Shown: positions 7,485-15,734, counted from the stretch's first letter. The stretch: DNA of 33,458 bases from SAR202 cluster bacterium Io17-Chloro-G6 (GCA_002816585.1 MUCT01000043.1:1-33458), one strand, 5' to 3'. The notes: a model not told the origin generated them from the letters alone. Program-made: numbers and translations.

Positions 7485-7892
7485 ATGCTGAACAAAGTGC
7501 ACCATGTGACCTACGTAGTGGAAAGTACATCCGACATGGCCGCTTACATGGAGAAAAACTTCGGACTAAAACCCATTTCGACCGATGAATTCACTGAGCG
7601 AGGTTTCAAGTCCATCTTGTTCCGCATCGGCGAGACCTTGGTGGACTTCTTCGAGCCCCTGCGGGATGACACGGCCATGGCCCAGCAACTAAAGGCCAAT
7701 GGACCGGGCGTCATGCACGTGGCTTGGGGTGTGGATGGCATCGACGCGGCCTTCAAGAGCCTGCAAGATAACGGTAACAAGATGACCGGCGATGCCCCTT
7801 CCACCAGTCCCTTCGGCTACAAGACGGCCAACATCGAAACCGGCAGCGCCCACGGCATCTACTTCCAACTGGCCGAGGGAGAACCGGCGTAA
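7485..7892 (+). CDS. VOC-family (glyoxalase/epimerase-like) protein
   Basis: A 135-residue vicinal-oxygen-chelate protein with paired beta-alpha-beta-beta-beta modules. Module 1 is KVHHVTYVVESTSDMAAYMEK to VDFFEP, and module 2 is GVMHVAWGVDGIDAAFKSL to GIYFQLAE. Metal-ligand candidates are His7, Glu57, His78 and Gln128. The last position is Glu in methylmalonyl-CoA epimerase and glyoxalase I, so Gln is a departure. The ATG at 7485 follows AGGAG; a frame from 7329 is longer but lacks a site and overlaps the divergent gene's promoter. The stop codon TAA borrows its last two bases from the palindromic repeat that begins at 7891. An epimerase, lyase or dioxygenase role in small-molecule catabolism is possible. 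Confidence 0.82.
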   Translation: MLNKVHHVTYVVESTSDMAAYMEKNFGLKPISTDEFTERGFKSILFRIGETLVDFFEPLRDDTAMAQQLKANGPGVMHVAWGVDGIDAAFKSLQDNGNKMTGDAPSTSPFGYKTANIETGSAHGIYFQLAEGEPA

Positions 7893-8014
7893 ATCCCCCT
7901 TGCCCCCTTTACGAAGGGCGGCTTTCTTTTCTCTTCGGCGACGTCGATGGCAGGCCTCGCATTCAATAATAGAGAACGAAGATTCCCCCTTTTGTAAAGG
8001 GGGCTAGGGGATTT
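7891..8014. repeat. palindromic repeat element, long copy
   Basis: A 124-bp element with the same ends as the copy at 6411. The left end, AAATCCCCCTTGCCCCCTTT and onward, and the complement of the right end, AAATCCCCTAGCCCCCTTT and onward, match over about 30 bases with few differences. The two hairpin ends enclose about 60 bp of unrelated, less GC-rich DNA. It fills the whole VOC-aldo/keto reductase gap and touches the VOC stop codon. The short copy looks like a deletion product lacking the centre, or a hairpin-only sibling. Confidence 0.8.
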
Positions 8015-8033
8015 CGCCCCCAGAGGTCATTTA

Positions 8034-9005
8034 ATGGAATACACAACGCTTGGCCGCACCGGGCTTTCCGTTTCACGGGTGGGATTTGGGGGCGGCGGTA
8101 TCGGCGAGGTCTGGGGCACAACAACCCAGGACGAGGCGGTCCGGGCGGTTCACCGGGCGCTGGATTTGGGGATAAACTTCTTCGACGTCGCACCGGGTTA
8201 CGGCGATGGCAAGGCGGAGGAGGCCTTGGGTCTGGCCCTGGATGGACGGTCCGAAGATGTAATCATCGCCACCAAGGTCCGCCTGGCCGCAGACGACATG
8301 GCCGACGTCACCGGAGCCGTCCAGCGTTCCATAGAAAAGAGCCTGCGGCTGCTGAAGCGGGACTCGGTGGATGTGCTCCACGTGCACAACCGGTTCACGC
8401 GGGGCCGGGGCGACGTGCCCCATTCGCTCTCTGCTGACGACGTATTGGGGCCGGTGTTCGACGCCTACCGGGCGGTGCAGCAAGAGGGAAAAACCCGCTT
8501 TATCGGCCTGTCAGCCATGGACCACGACGTGCCGACCTTAAACCGGATCATGGATAGCGGGCACTGGGACACCGTGCTGGCCTACTACAACCTGCTCAAC
8601 TGGACCGCCCAGGAGCTCCCTCCGCCGGGGGTAGACCTGTTCGACAACGGCCAGAACATCCAGCTGGCCAAGAAGCACAACATGGGCGTCATCGGCATCC
8701 GCTCCCATGCCGCCGGGGCGCTGACCGCCGCGGTGGACCGGCCGGTAGCAGAGGACAACCATCTACTGCGTCAGGACGTGGCCAGCTCCGCCAAATTGGA
8801 CTTCCTGTTGGACGGCGAAATTGAGAACCTTTCCCAGGCGGCGATGGTCTTCTGCCTGATGAACCCCAACATCCACACCACCGTGCCCGGCGTGAAGAAC
8901 CAGGCCGAGGCCGAAGAGATTGCCCGCTGCATCGACCTGGCTCCCATCCCTCCGGCCAACATGGTCCGGCTCCGGAGGCTTTATTCTGACGGATTCCGGA
9001 ATTAG
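8034..9005 (+). CDS. aldo/keto reductase
   Basis: A 323-residue (alpha/beta)8 aldo/keto reductase. It starts with EYTTLGRTGLSVSRVGFGGG and carries the tetrad Asp51, Tyr56 (DVAPGYGDG), Lys81 (IATKVRL) and His118 (DVLHVHNR). The C-terminal NADPH-binding segment is recognisable in VPGVKNQAEAEEIAR. It resembles the family that includes L-fucose/D-threo-aldose dehydrogenases and pyridoxal-type reductases, but I cannot assign the substrate. ATG 8034 follows AGAGG. Its stop overlaps the stop of the convergent LLM gene (9002-9005), so no terminator separates them. Confidence 0.9.
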   Translation: MEYTTLGRTGLSVSRVGFGGGGIGEVWGTTTQDEAVRAVHRALDLGINFFDVAPGYGDGKAEEALGLALDGRSEDVIIATKVRLAADDMADVTGAVQRSIEKSLRLLKRDSVDVLHVHNRFTRGRGDVPHSLSADDVLGPVFDAYRAVQQEGKTRFIGLSAMDHDVPTLNRIMDSGHWDTVLAYYNLLNWTAQELPPPGVDLFDNGQNIQLAKKHNMGVIGIRSHAAGALTAAVDRPVAEDNHLLRQDVASSAKLDFLLDGEIENLSQAAMVFCLMNPNIHTTVPGVKNQAEAEEIARCIDLAPIPPANMVRLRRLYSDGFRN

Positions 9006-9955
9006 ACCTTGGGCCACACCTGATTAGCGAAATCTTCCATACGGCCCAGCATCACGTCCAATTCTTCGGTCTGTCTCAGGAAGTCCCAGACCATTGAAGT
9101 AACACCCATATCCTCATAGCGGCGGATGTCCCCCGCGACCTGATCTGGGTCGCCGACAAAGGGCAGCCGGTCCGCGCCCGCGGGTGTCTTGGTCAACTCG
9201 AATTGGTGGGTCCGGTAGATAGTCTCGATCTCCGACGGGTCTCTGCCAAATCGCCGGGCGTACTCGGCCAGCCGTGCCAGCCCGCCCTTCAGTTGTTCCG
9301 CCGTGGCCATGGGGAACGTGGGGTTGGAACCCAGGGGATACCAGCCGTTGGCCAGTTCGGCGGTGCGGCGCAGGGCCGGGCGGCTCTCGCCTCCGACCCA
9401 GATCGGCGGATGGGGCTTCTGGACCGGCTTGGGCAGGAAGCTGATATCGTCGAAGCTAATGTACTTGCCGTCGAAGCTGGGGTTGTCTTCAGTCCACAGG
9501 ACCTTGAAGGCCCGGATGTACTCGTCGGATACCGCGCCTCTCTCCTCGAACGGAGGCAGGCCCAGCGCCTCAAATTCCTCCCGCATCCAACCAACACCAA
9601 CCCCGACCACCAACCGCCCGCCGGAGAGCACGTCCAAAGTCGCCAGGGACTTGGCGGCAACCAGCGGGTTGCGGTGGGGGACGATCAGAACGCTGGTGAC
9701 CAGACGGATCTTGCTGGTCTGGCCGGCGATATACGACAACAGGGTGATTTGCTCCATGGACTCGCCCGACGGCGAACCGGGGAACTCCCCGCTCTCGGTA
9801 TACGGGTAGGGTGAAGAAATGTGGCGAGGCACCAAGATATGGTCGCCGGTCAGCAGGGCGTCGAAGCCCAACTCCTCACCCCTCCTGGCGATGGTGCCCA
9901 GTCTCTCGGGAGCCGCGAGCGGCCCTCTGCCCGGCAATGTGAATCCATATTTCAT
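9002..9955 (-). CDS. LLM-class F420-dependent oxidoreductase
   Basis: A 317-residue luciferase-like monooxygenase-fold protein. Typical blocks are MKYGFTLPGRGP at the start, ALLTGDHILVP, VLIVPHRNPLVAAKSLATLD, the GGRLVVGVGVGWMREEFEALG turn, and the family mark FLPKPVQKPHPPIWVGG. The C-terminus holds VGDPDQVAGDIRRYEDMGV. Length and blocks fit the F420-type (TIGR03619-like) branch rather than classic bacterial luciferase. Such enzymes move hydride or oxygen onto ring or chain substrates using F420H2 or FMNH2. Which cofactor is used is not decided here. GGAG precedes the ATG by 8 nt. It is the last gene of the minus-strand run and starts 30 nt after the TPR gene. Confidence 0.9.
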   Translation of the reverse strand: MKYGFTLPGRGPLAAPERLGTIARRGEELGFDALLTGDHILVPRHISSPYPYTESGEFPGSPSGESMEQITLLSYIAGQTSKIRLVTSVLIVPHRNPLVAAKSLATLDVLSGGRLVVGVGVGWMREEFEALGLPPFEERGAVSDEYIRAFKVLWTEDNPSFDGKYISFDDISFLPKPVQKPHPPIWVGGESRPALRRTAELANGWYPLGSNPTFPMATAEQLKGGLARLAEYARRFGRDPSEIETIYRTHQFELTKTPAGADRLPFVGDPDQVAGDIRRYEDMGVTSMVWDFLRQTEELDVMLGRMEDFANQVWPKV

Positions 9956-9985
9956 GATTTAATCTCCAGCATTATGTCCATTTCA

Positions 9986-10588
9986 CTATTTGGTCTGAGC
10001 AGCTCGGCGGGCCGTCTCCAGCCGCGTGCGGCTCAGTTCCGTTCTTGGGTGGTCCGGGCCCAGCACCCTGACCCGGTCCTCCATTATCTCCTGATGCAGG
10101 GACGCGGCCTCCCTGTACCGGCCCAGGGCGGCAAAGGTGTTGGCCAGGCTGCTGCGGCTGCGCAGGGTGTCGGGGTGGTCGTGGCCCAGCACTAAGCTTC
10201 GCTTTGCCAGTATCTCCTGAAACATGGGCTGGGCGTCTTGGTACCGGCCCGCCGCGAAGTAGGTGTTGGCCAGACGGCTCAGGCTCCTGAGGGATTGCGG
10301 GTGGTCCGGCCCCAACTTGTCTCTGTGCACGCGGATGTTCTCGGTGTACAGGGAAATGCACTCATCGTATTGATGCAGCGCCCGCAGAGACCGGGCCAAT
10401 CCGCTCCGGGCATTGATGGTCTGGAAATGTTTTTTGCCTTGGGATTCCAGCCGCGCTGCCAAGACCTCTCGCAGCAAGCGCACCGCCTCAGAGAACTGCT
10501 TAGCGGAGTGCAGTTCTCTGGCTTGGCCTTCGAGACGGGACAGGTTTGCTGGATCAAATTCTTGGTTTGGCACAGGGATGTTCCCCAA
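9986..10588 (-). CDS. kinesin-light-chain-type TPR protein
   Basis: A 200-residue tetratricopeptide protein made of about four 42-residue repeats, with the pattern LGPDHPxxLxSxxxLAxxxxxxGRYxxAxxL clear in the last three. There is no signal peptide, enzyme domain or membrane segment, so it is probably a short soluble scaffold. The start is uncertain. A TTG at 10588 lies directly behind the alcohol dehydrogenase stop without a ribosome site, while a GTG at 10573 has GGGGA about 8 nt upstream. Such TPR units are usually parts of larger signalling or NB-ARC proteins, so this could be a fragment of one. The even repeats and clean termination argue it is a standalone protein. Confidence 0.75.
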   Translation of the reverse strand: MGNIPVPNQEFDPANLSRLEGQARELHSAKQFSEAVRLLREVLAARLESQGKKHFQTINARSGLARSLRALHQYDECISLYTENIRVHRDKLGPDHPQSLRSLSRLANTYFAAGRYQDAQPMFQEILAKRSLVLGHDHPDTLRSRSSLANTFAALGRYREAASLHQEIMEDRVRVLGPDHPRTELSRTRLETARRAAQTK

Positions 10589-11795
10589 CTAAAACGCCGC
10601 CTTGAGCACCTCCATCACCTGATCGGCGGTGGTGATGGGAATCGCATTGTTGCGGCAGCCGCCGTCGGTGAGCACCAATTCGGCGATCTTCGGGAGGTCT
10701 GCCTCGGGTATCTCCAGTTCGCGTATGCGGTGGGGCATACCCAGCCTCAGAATGAAGTCATCCACGGCGCGGGCCGCCGCTTCCGCCGGCCGCCTCGTCG
10801 CTCATGCCTCGGGTGTCCAGTCCTGCCGACCGGGCCAGCAGCGCCTGCTTGTGCGCGGAAACCGGGCGGTTGTATTCCATGACGTAGGGCTGGGTTACGC
10901 ACGAAGTGTAACCGTGACCCACCGAATAATGCACCCCGATGATATGGCCGATGGCGTGGCTCAGTCCGGTTGCGAAATTGGGCGCTCCCATCATGGACAT
11001 CCAGGCGGCCACCAGACATTGCAGCCTGGCCTCGGAATTACCGTCCGATTCCCTGGACCTGGGCAGATGGGTGAAAATCATCTCCGCCGCCATCAAAATG
11101 GGGGCGTCGATTGCCGGTTGGTTGCCGTTGCAATACAGCCGTTCGATGCAGTGGTCCAGGGCCTTCACCCCGGTGGAGAGCCAGAGCCAATCGGGTGTTC
11201 CCTCGGTCATCACCGGGTCCAGAATTATCAGGTCGGAGTAGAGTCTGGGGTGGCGAACCCTTATCTTGTGCCCCGCCCGGTCGTCCAGCACGTTGCCGCC
11301 GCCCATGTTGAACTCCCCGGCTGACAGGGTGGTGGGGATGGACACCTGCAGGGGCAGGTCCTTGCCGTCCAGGTTGGGGGTGAGCATCATGTCCTGCTCT
11401 TCCCCCATCGCACGGAGTTGTGCTTCCGAGGTGATCCCTTCGGCCATCAACACCGCGATCATGCGGGCGGCGTCGGAGATGGTGCTGCCGCCAACACCTA
11501 CCAAGGTGTCGACTCCCTTGGCCAGTGCCAGGTTGGCGGCCTCGACCGCCGTGGCCAACGGAGCACGTTGGGTCAGGCCGGAATAAACTCCGGCGGACAT
11601 GTCTCCCAGGTTCTCTACGACCCGGTTAACCGCATTGGTCTTCTCGGCCACGGTGCGGCCCGACAGAACTAGGACCCGCTTCCCGCCAAGGCTCCGCACT
11701 TCGTCTCTGAGGGTTTCTGTCTTCCCCTGTCCGAAGGTGATCCGGGTAGGGACCGCGGGGTTGAATTCGCCTTGCAGCAGGTTTTTCTGGGTCAT
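10589..11795 (-). pseudogene. iron-type alcohol dehydrogenase with a +1 frameshift
   Basis: Group III (iron-containing) alcohol dehydrogenase. Seen are the NAD loop VGVGGSTISDAAR (about 100-111), IPTTLSAGEF, ALDHCIE, SHAIGH (His280/284) and VGHGYTSC (His294). After GMSDEAA the frame goes into GGSGGPRRG and stops at 10758. Removing one G near 10786-10788 restores AEAAARAVDDFILRLG..., LTDGGCRNNAIPI and MEVLKAAF, ending at TAG 10589-10591. The full length of about 400 residues fits the family. The insertion lies in a GC-rich run (GGCGGCCGGCGG), so assembly or sequencing error is possible. The usual metal-ligand Asp is Lys211, as in a maleylacetate-reductase-like subgroup. GGAG stands 9 nt before the ATG. 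Confidence 0.82.
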
Positions 11796-11823
11796 ATACG
11801 CATCTCCGGTCGAACGTGGCAGA

Positions 11824-12189
11824 TTATTCCAGTGGAATGATTATGGCGAATCGTGGCTCACTTCCGATCACACGGGTGGAATGGCCGGACCCAGTTTTGT
11901 CTTCAGCCAGAAGCACGGTGCCAGGACCATATTGCTTCACTGTTCCGTCAGGGGTGCCCAGTTCGATCGAACCGGTGAGGGAGATGCTGTACTGCCGCCG
12001 GGGCGCGGTATGAAAGTCCAGGAAATAGCCTGCCTCGTACTGGCGGAAGGATATTCCAGGGGTCTGTTCGATGGGCGAAGCCAGGCCATGAGCGCCTTCG
12101 GTATCCTGGAATTCCGTCATCTCGAACTCCCGCTCATCGATCACGGAATTCCCGTCGGGTCCGGTATAAACGTGGACGAATTTAGGCAT
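11824..12189 (-). CDS. cupin-like protein
   Basis: A 121-residue single-domain cupin. The core is FLDFHTAPRRQYSISLTGSIEL, then KQYGPGTVLLAEDKTGSGHSTRV and a final strand FAIIIPLE. His in FHTAP and His in GSGHSTR are candidate metal ligands, while the classic HxH of motif 1 is absent. It belongs to the small cupin type that often sits beside oxidoreductases and may isomerise or decarboxylate their products, or be catalytically inert. GGAG precedes ATG 12189. Gaps of 50 nt to the upstream LLM gene and 28 nt to the alcohol dehydrogenase place it in one minus-strand operon. Confidence 0.8.
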   Translation of the reverse strand: MPKFVHVYTGPDGNSVIDEREFEMTEFQDTEGAHGLASPIEQTPGISFRQYEAGYFLDFHTAPRRQYSISLTGSIELGTPDGTVKQYGPGTVLLAEDKTGSGHSTRVIGSEPRFAIIIPLE

Positions 12190-12239
12190 CTTTCACTCCA
12201 ATAATGAGCCGTCAGCCCCAATTCCATCGAGGCATCTTA

Positions 12240-13292
12240 CTACTTGAATTCGGGTACCACCGTTTCATTGATCAACTCAACGGCTTTGATCTGGTGTTCC
12301 AGGGGCACGTTGCAGCCGAAGTTGACTTCGTAGATTATCTGGGTCAGGCCCAATTCCTCCTCTAGCTGCTGGAGCCGCTCGACCACCGATTCGGCGGTGC
12401 CATAAATCACCGTATTAGCCAGAACGTCATCGTAGCTCATGGCCTCCAAACGCCGGGCTTGGGCCATCCGGTCGTCTCCCACCGTGATGCCTTCTTGGTT
12501 GGCGGACTGAGTGATAACATTGATCAGCCGTCGCATCTGGAACATCGTGCTTTCTTTGGGTTCCGAATAGGCCTTTTCTTCCGTCTCGGCCACATACACC
12601 GGCACCCTTAGTCCGACGTCAACAGACGTGTTGTGCCCCGCTTTCTTTCGAGCCTGGTGAAACTCAGATACCAATGGCTTCAGGTCCAGCAGGGTAGTGA
12701 CCCGGGAAGGATTTATGAAGATGGGGTATCCCATCCGCCCCACCAATTCAAAGGTGTCGGCGGAGGTGGCCCCGATGCGCACCGGTGGGTGGGGTTTCTG
12801 CAGTGGCTTAGGCACCACGCATAGGTCATGATATTGATAGTAGTTTCCATTGAACGAGAATCTTTCGGAGGTCCAAGCACTGAGAATGATCTCCAGACAC
12901 TCATCAAAACGGTCCCGGCTCTCGGCGTAGTTGAAGCCATACCCCTGGTATATCCGGGGAAAAGCGGCCCGGCCAATCCCGAAGTCCAAACGGCCATTAC
13001 TGAGATGGTCAAGGGTGGCAATCTCCTCGGCGATCTGGACCGGGTTCCGCAGCGGCAGCACGTGGACCGCCAACCCAATCTTGATATTCTTGGTCCGGGC
13101 GGCGACGGCTCCTGCAACGGTAACGGGGGCCGACAATACCGACCGGCCTGGGTCGAAATGGTACTCCGCCAGCCAGATCCCCTCGGAGCCCGATTCCTCG
13201 GCCGCTTCGATTAACTGCATGGACTCTTTGAAGATTTGTGCCTGAGTAACACCCTCGCGCGAGGGATATTCCACGAATAGGCCGAACTCCAT
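12240..13292 (-). CDS. LLM-class flavin-dependent oxidoreductase
   Basis: A 350-residue luciferase-fold protein of the classic flavin branch. It begins MEFGLFVEYPSREG and carries GIWLAEYHFDPGRSVLSAP, VHVLPLRNPVQIAEEIATLDHLSNGRLDFGIGR, then RFSFNGNYYQYHDLCVVPKPLQKPHPPVRIGA. The HFDPGR and NGRLDFGIGR blocks match the subgroup near bacterial luciferase alpha chains and alkanal-type monooxygenases. FMNH2 and O2 use is likely; the substrate is unknown. It heads the run LLM-cupin-Fe-ADH-TPR-LLM. GGAG is 7 nt before the ATG. A possible promoter lies in the 115-bp gap before the synthase gene, but none stands out. Confidence 0.9.
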   Translation of the reverse strand: MEFGLFVEYPSREGVTQAQIFKESMQLIEAAEESGSEGIWLAEYHFDPGRSVLSAPVTVAGAVAARTKNIKIGLAVHVLPLRNPVQIAEEIATLDHLSNGRLDFGIGRAAFPRIYQGYGFNYAESRDRFDECLEIILSAWTSERFSFNGNYYQYHDLCVVPKPLQKPHPPVRIGATSADTFELVGRMGYPIFINPSRVTTLLDLKPLVSEFHQARKKAGHNTSVDVGLRVPVYVAETEEKAYSEPKESTMFQMRRLINVITQSANQEGITVGDDRMAQARRLEAMSYDDVLANTVIYGTAESVVERLQQLEEELGLTQIIYEVNFGCNVPLEHQIKAVELINETVVPEFK

Positions 13293-13356
13293 CTAAAGCT
13301 CCATTTGGCACGAATCGCAACTTCCCAAAACAACCCGCTAATACTACACCACCGCC

Positions 13357-13377
13357 GGCCGGCTCGCCGGTCTTTTT
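13357..13377 (+). terminator. hairpin with T5, possible terminator
   Basis: GGCCGG and CCGGTC form a 6-bp stem with one G-U pair and a CTCG loop, followed by TTTTT (13373-13377) on the plus strand. Both neighbouring genes run on the minus strand, where no T run follows, so it would only stop antisense transcripts or act as a weak boundary between the dnaA operon and the LLM operon. Confidence 0.3.
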
Positions 13378-13407
13378 GCTTCGCAGGTTCGACGCGAGAG
13401 AAAGTCG

Positions 13408-14496
13408 TTAAATTCCCGCTTCGACTTGACGGCGAAGGCTTTTTATCCAGCGTCGTAGCAGCGAATTCGAAAAAACTGCGGGAATAGAAAGGACCATCAT
13501 GCGGTAGACCCACCGGCGGCTGACTTTGACGGTGGTATCCGGGGTTAGCCACATGCCGCTGCGGGCGACGCGGGCCAAGGTGGCCAGACCCAACAACATC
13601 GGCCACAGGCAGGCTAAGCGCAATCGGACCGAGCGGCGGGGAACTGCAAGCAGAAATTCTTCAGCGGCTTCGAAATGGCCCAAGGTTATCTGCATCCATA
13701 GGAGCAGAACAGGCCTGGCCCGTTGCTCATTCTCCGGATCAAGTAAGTCCTCAGGTACCAGACCCGCCGCGGCCAACTCATCGGCCGGAAGGTAGCAGCG
13801 GCCAATCCGCAGGTCCCGGGGCACGTCCCGCAGAACGTTGGTCAATTGGAGAGCTTTGCCGAATCTGACTCCTGTCTCGGACATTGGCGCCACGTCCCAA
13901 TTCTTCAGTCTCGGCTCGTGGGCGGCTGCGATATTCGTCCAAAATTCACCGACACAGCCGGCGACCAGATAGATGTACCGGTCCAGGTCATCGGCGGTGG
14001 CCAGCGAGACCAGTTCTCCAGAGCCCTCTGCAGGGAACGTTGTCAGGTCCATCTCCATACCCTGGGTCAGCGTGGTGACCACCCACCTCACCTGCTCGCG
14101 GTCGTTGTCTTCCATCGACTCCAGCAGAGAGAAGGCATCGACCAAGGAAGCAAACATGGCCTGCTCTTGGTGAGTTGCCGTGCCAGCCATTCCCTGGGCG
14201 GCGATTTCCTGCAAGACACGCAGATCCGCCGGTCCAGTCACCTGCGCCCGCAGAGTGAGCAAACTCTCAAGCAGTTCCCCAGGAAACCTGGCTGTCCGGC
14301 CGGCGCGCCGGTCGGCAATGGTGTCGGCGGTTCGGGCCAGCAGGTAGGCCAACCCAACTGGTTCCCGCAAGTTCTTGGGAAGGATCCGGATGGTCAGGTA
14401 GAAAGATCGGGAGACGCCTTTGAGGACGTCCTTCAGGAGGTGATTACGGCGGGCGGCGTCCACGCTGGGGAGGCCCGGAACGGTTGTCTGGGCCAT
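13408..14496 (-). CDS. squalene/phytoene synthase-family protein
   Basis: A 362-residue trans-isoprenyl diphosphate synthase of the head-to-head type. Both Mg-diphosphate motifs are present: DTIAD (58-62) and DVPRD (224-228) in LTNVLRDVPRDLRIGRCYLP. The family segments SRSFYLTIRILP near 29-40 and YIYLVAGCVGEFWT near 174-187 are also there. The C-terminal hydrophobic segment RMMVLSIPAVF suggests membrane association. Squalene synthase (two farnesyl-PP, NADPH-dependent reduction) and phytoene synthase cannot be separated safely; the YLVAGCVG block fits squalene-type enzymes best. ATG 14496 is 2 nt after the thiI stop, so the genes are coupled. No carotenoid or hopanoid partner gene lies in the window. 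Confidence 0.85.
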   Translation of the reverse strand: MAQTTVPGLPSVDAARRNHLLKDVLKGVSRSFYLTIRILPKNLREPVGLAYLLARTADTIADRRAGRTARFPGELLESLLTLRAQVTGPADLRVLQEIAAQGMAGTATHQEQAMFASLVDAFSLLESMEDNDREQVRWVVTTLTQGMEMDLTTFPAEGSGELVSLATADDLDRYIYLVAGCVGEFWTNIAAAHEPRLKNWDVAPMSETGVRFGKALQLTNVLRDVPRDLRIGRCYLPADELAAAGLVPEDLLDPENEQRARPVLLLWMQITLGHFEAAEEFLLAVPRRSVRLRLACLWPMLLGLATLARVARSGMWLTPDTTVKVSRRWVYRMMVLSIPAVFSNSLLRRWIKSLRRQVEAGI

Positions 14497-14498
14497 GG

Positions 14499-15692
14499 CT
14501 ACCGGCCCAGCGCGGCAGCCTCCGGAGAGGCGAAATGGCGGCGTTCGGTGTTCTCGACCGCTTCCTGAACCAATTCGTCCACCGATAGATCTTCTTCCAA
14601 CCGCAGCACGGTGTCCAGGTCGGCCTTGGTCTCCGGATGTTTGGGGACAAAGAGGCTGCAGCAATCCTGATCGGGGAGGATGGATATGGGGAAGGTGCCT
14701 ATGGCCTGGGCCATATTCACTATCTCTTCCTTGTTGGAACCAATGAACGGACGGAGTATGGGCATGCCGGCCACTTGGTCCACCACGGCGATGTTGTCCA
14801 GAGTCTGGGAAGCCACCTGGCCGCAGCTCTCGCCGGTGATGATTGCCTTGGCTCGGTTCCGCCTGGCCAGGGCCTCCGTGATCCGCACCATGAACCGCCG
14901 GTAGAGCACCACCCGGTAGGACGGCGGGGCCGAGACGATGATCTTTTTCTGAATCTCGGCCAGAGGCGCCAAGAACAGGTTGGACTCGTACTGATGCCGG
15001 GTGAGATGCTCCACCAGGTCCGCCGCCTTTTCGATCGATGTGCGGTCCACCAAAGGATAGCTGTGGAAGTGGACGAACATGGCCTGGCAGCCTCGTTTCA
15101 TCATCTGCCACGCCGCCACCGGTGAGTCGATGCCCCCTGAGAGCATGACCGCCACCTTGCCACTAACCCCCACCGGCAGGCCGCCATGGGCCTTCACCTC
15201 ATCGAAGTAGAGCAAGAAACTCTTGGGCGTGATGTCCAAATAGATGCAGATGTCGGGGTCCTTAAGTTGCACCCGGGCTCCGGTCAGGTCTTTGACGAAT
15301 GCTCCCAGGTCCCGGTTGACCTCTTCTGATTTTATGGGGAACCGCTTGTCGGCCCGGTTGGTGGTGATGCGGAAGGAGCCGAAATCACGCCCTTCCAGCA
15401 ACTGGGGCATCCTTGCTTTCAAGCCGTTTAGGTCACGCGGAAGGTCGTAGGCTTTGTAGAACTTGGCCACGCCGAACACGTCTTTGATGCGCGACTTGAC
15501 CTCGGGCCAGCAATCTTCATGGGACAAAGTCAGGCCGATCATTAACTGCCCTTGCCAGACGCGCTCAACCCCGGACCCTTTGGTCGCATGGCGGAGGTTG
15601 GCGGTCAGCTTGCGCATGAACCAGGGGCGGTTCTTTCCCTTGAGAGCCAGCTCGTGGGTCTTGACGATGGCGTGGGATTTGATGTCTTCCAT
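14499..15692 (-). CDS. thiI: tRNA 4-thiouridine synthase ThiI
   Basis: A 397-residue ThiI with the N-terminal ferredoxin-like domain (about 1-75), a THUMP domain (about 76-165) and the PP-loop AMP-binding SGGIDSP (185-191). The downstream block ITGESCGQVASQTL is typical. It adenylates U8 of tRNA and inserts sulphur, and in many bacteria also feeds thiazole synthesis. The C-terminal rhodanese domain of the E. coli protein is absent, as in many ThiI proteins. Cys344 and Cys345 in DQDCCSLFVP stand where the conserved catalytic Cys is expected. There is no strong ribosome site before ATG 15692. It begins 42 nt after dnaA in the same direction. Confidence 0.95.
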   Translation of the reverse strand: MEDIKSHAIVKTHELALKGKNRPWFMRKLTANLRHATKGSGVERVWQGQLMIGLTLSHEDCWPEVKSRIKDVFGVAKFYKAYDLPRDLNGLKARMPQLLEGRDFGSFRITTNRADKRFPIKSEEVNRDLGAFVKDLTGARVQLKDPDICIYLDITPKSFLLYFDEVKAHGGLPVGVSGKVAVMLSGGIDSPVAAWQMMKRGCQAMFVHFHSYPLVDRTSIEKAADLVEHLTRHQYESNLFLAPLAEIQKKIIVSAPPSYRVVLYRRFMVRITEALARRNRAKAIITGESCGQVASQTLDNIAVVDQVAGMPILRPFIGSNKEEIVNMAQAIGTFPISILPDQDCCSLFVPKHPETKADLDTVLRLEEDLSVDELVQEAVENTERRHFASPEAAALGR

Positions 15693-15734
15693 ACCGGGCC
15701 TATTGTACCCGATGTTCGGGAAGGAAAGAGTTCT

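Noticed and set aside
6411..8014. Composite transposon bounded by the two palindromic repeats
   Set aside because: No transposase inside, no visible target duplication at the outer ends, and the genes between are ordinary; only the repeats themselves are supported.
14497..15111. Frame extending the squalene/phytoene synthase upstream to 567 residues
   Set aside because: The extra 205 residues lie inside thiI in another frame and show no fold; the ATG at 14496 just after the thiI stop is the natural start.
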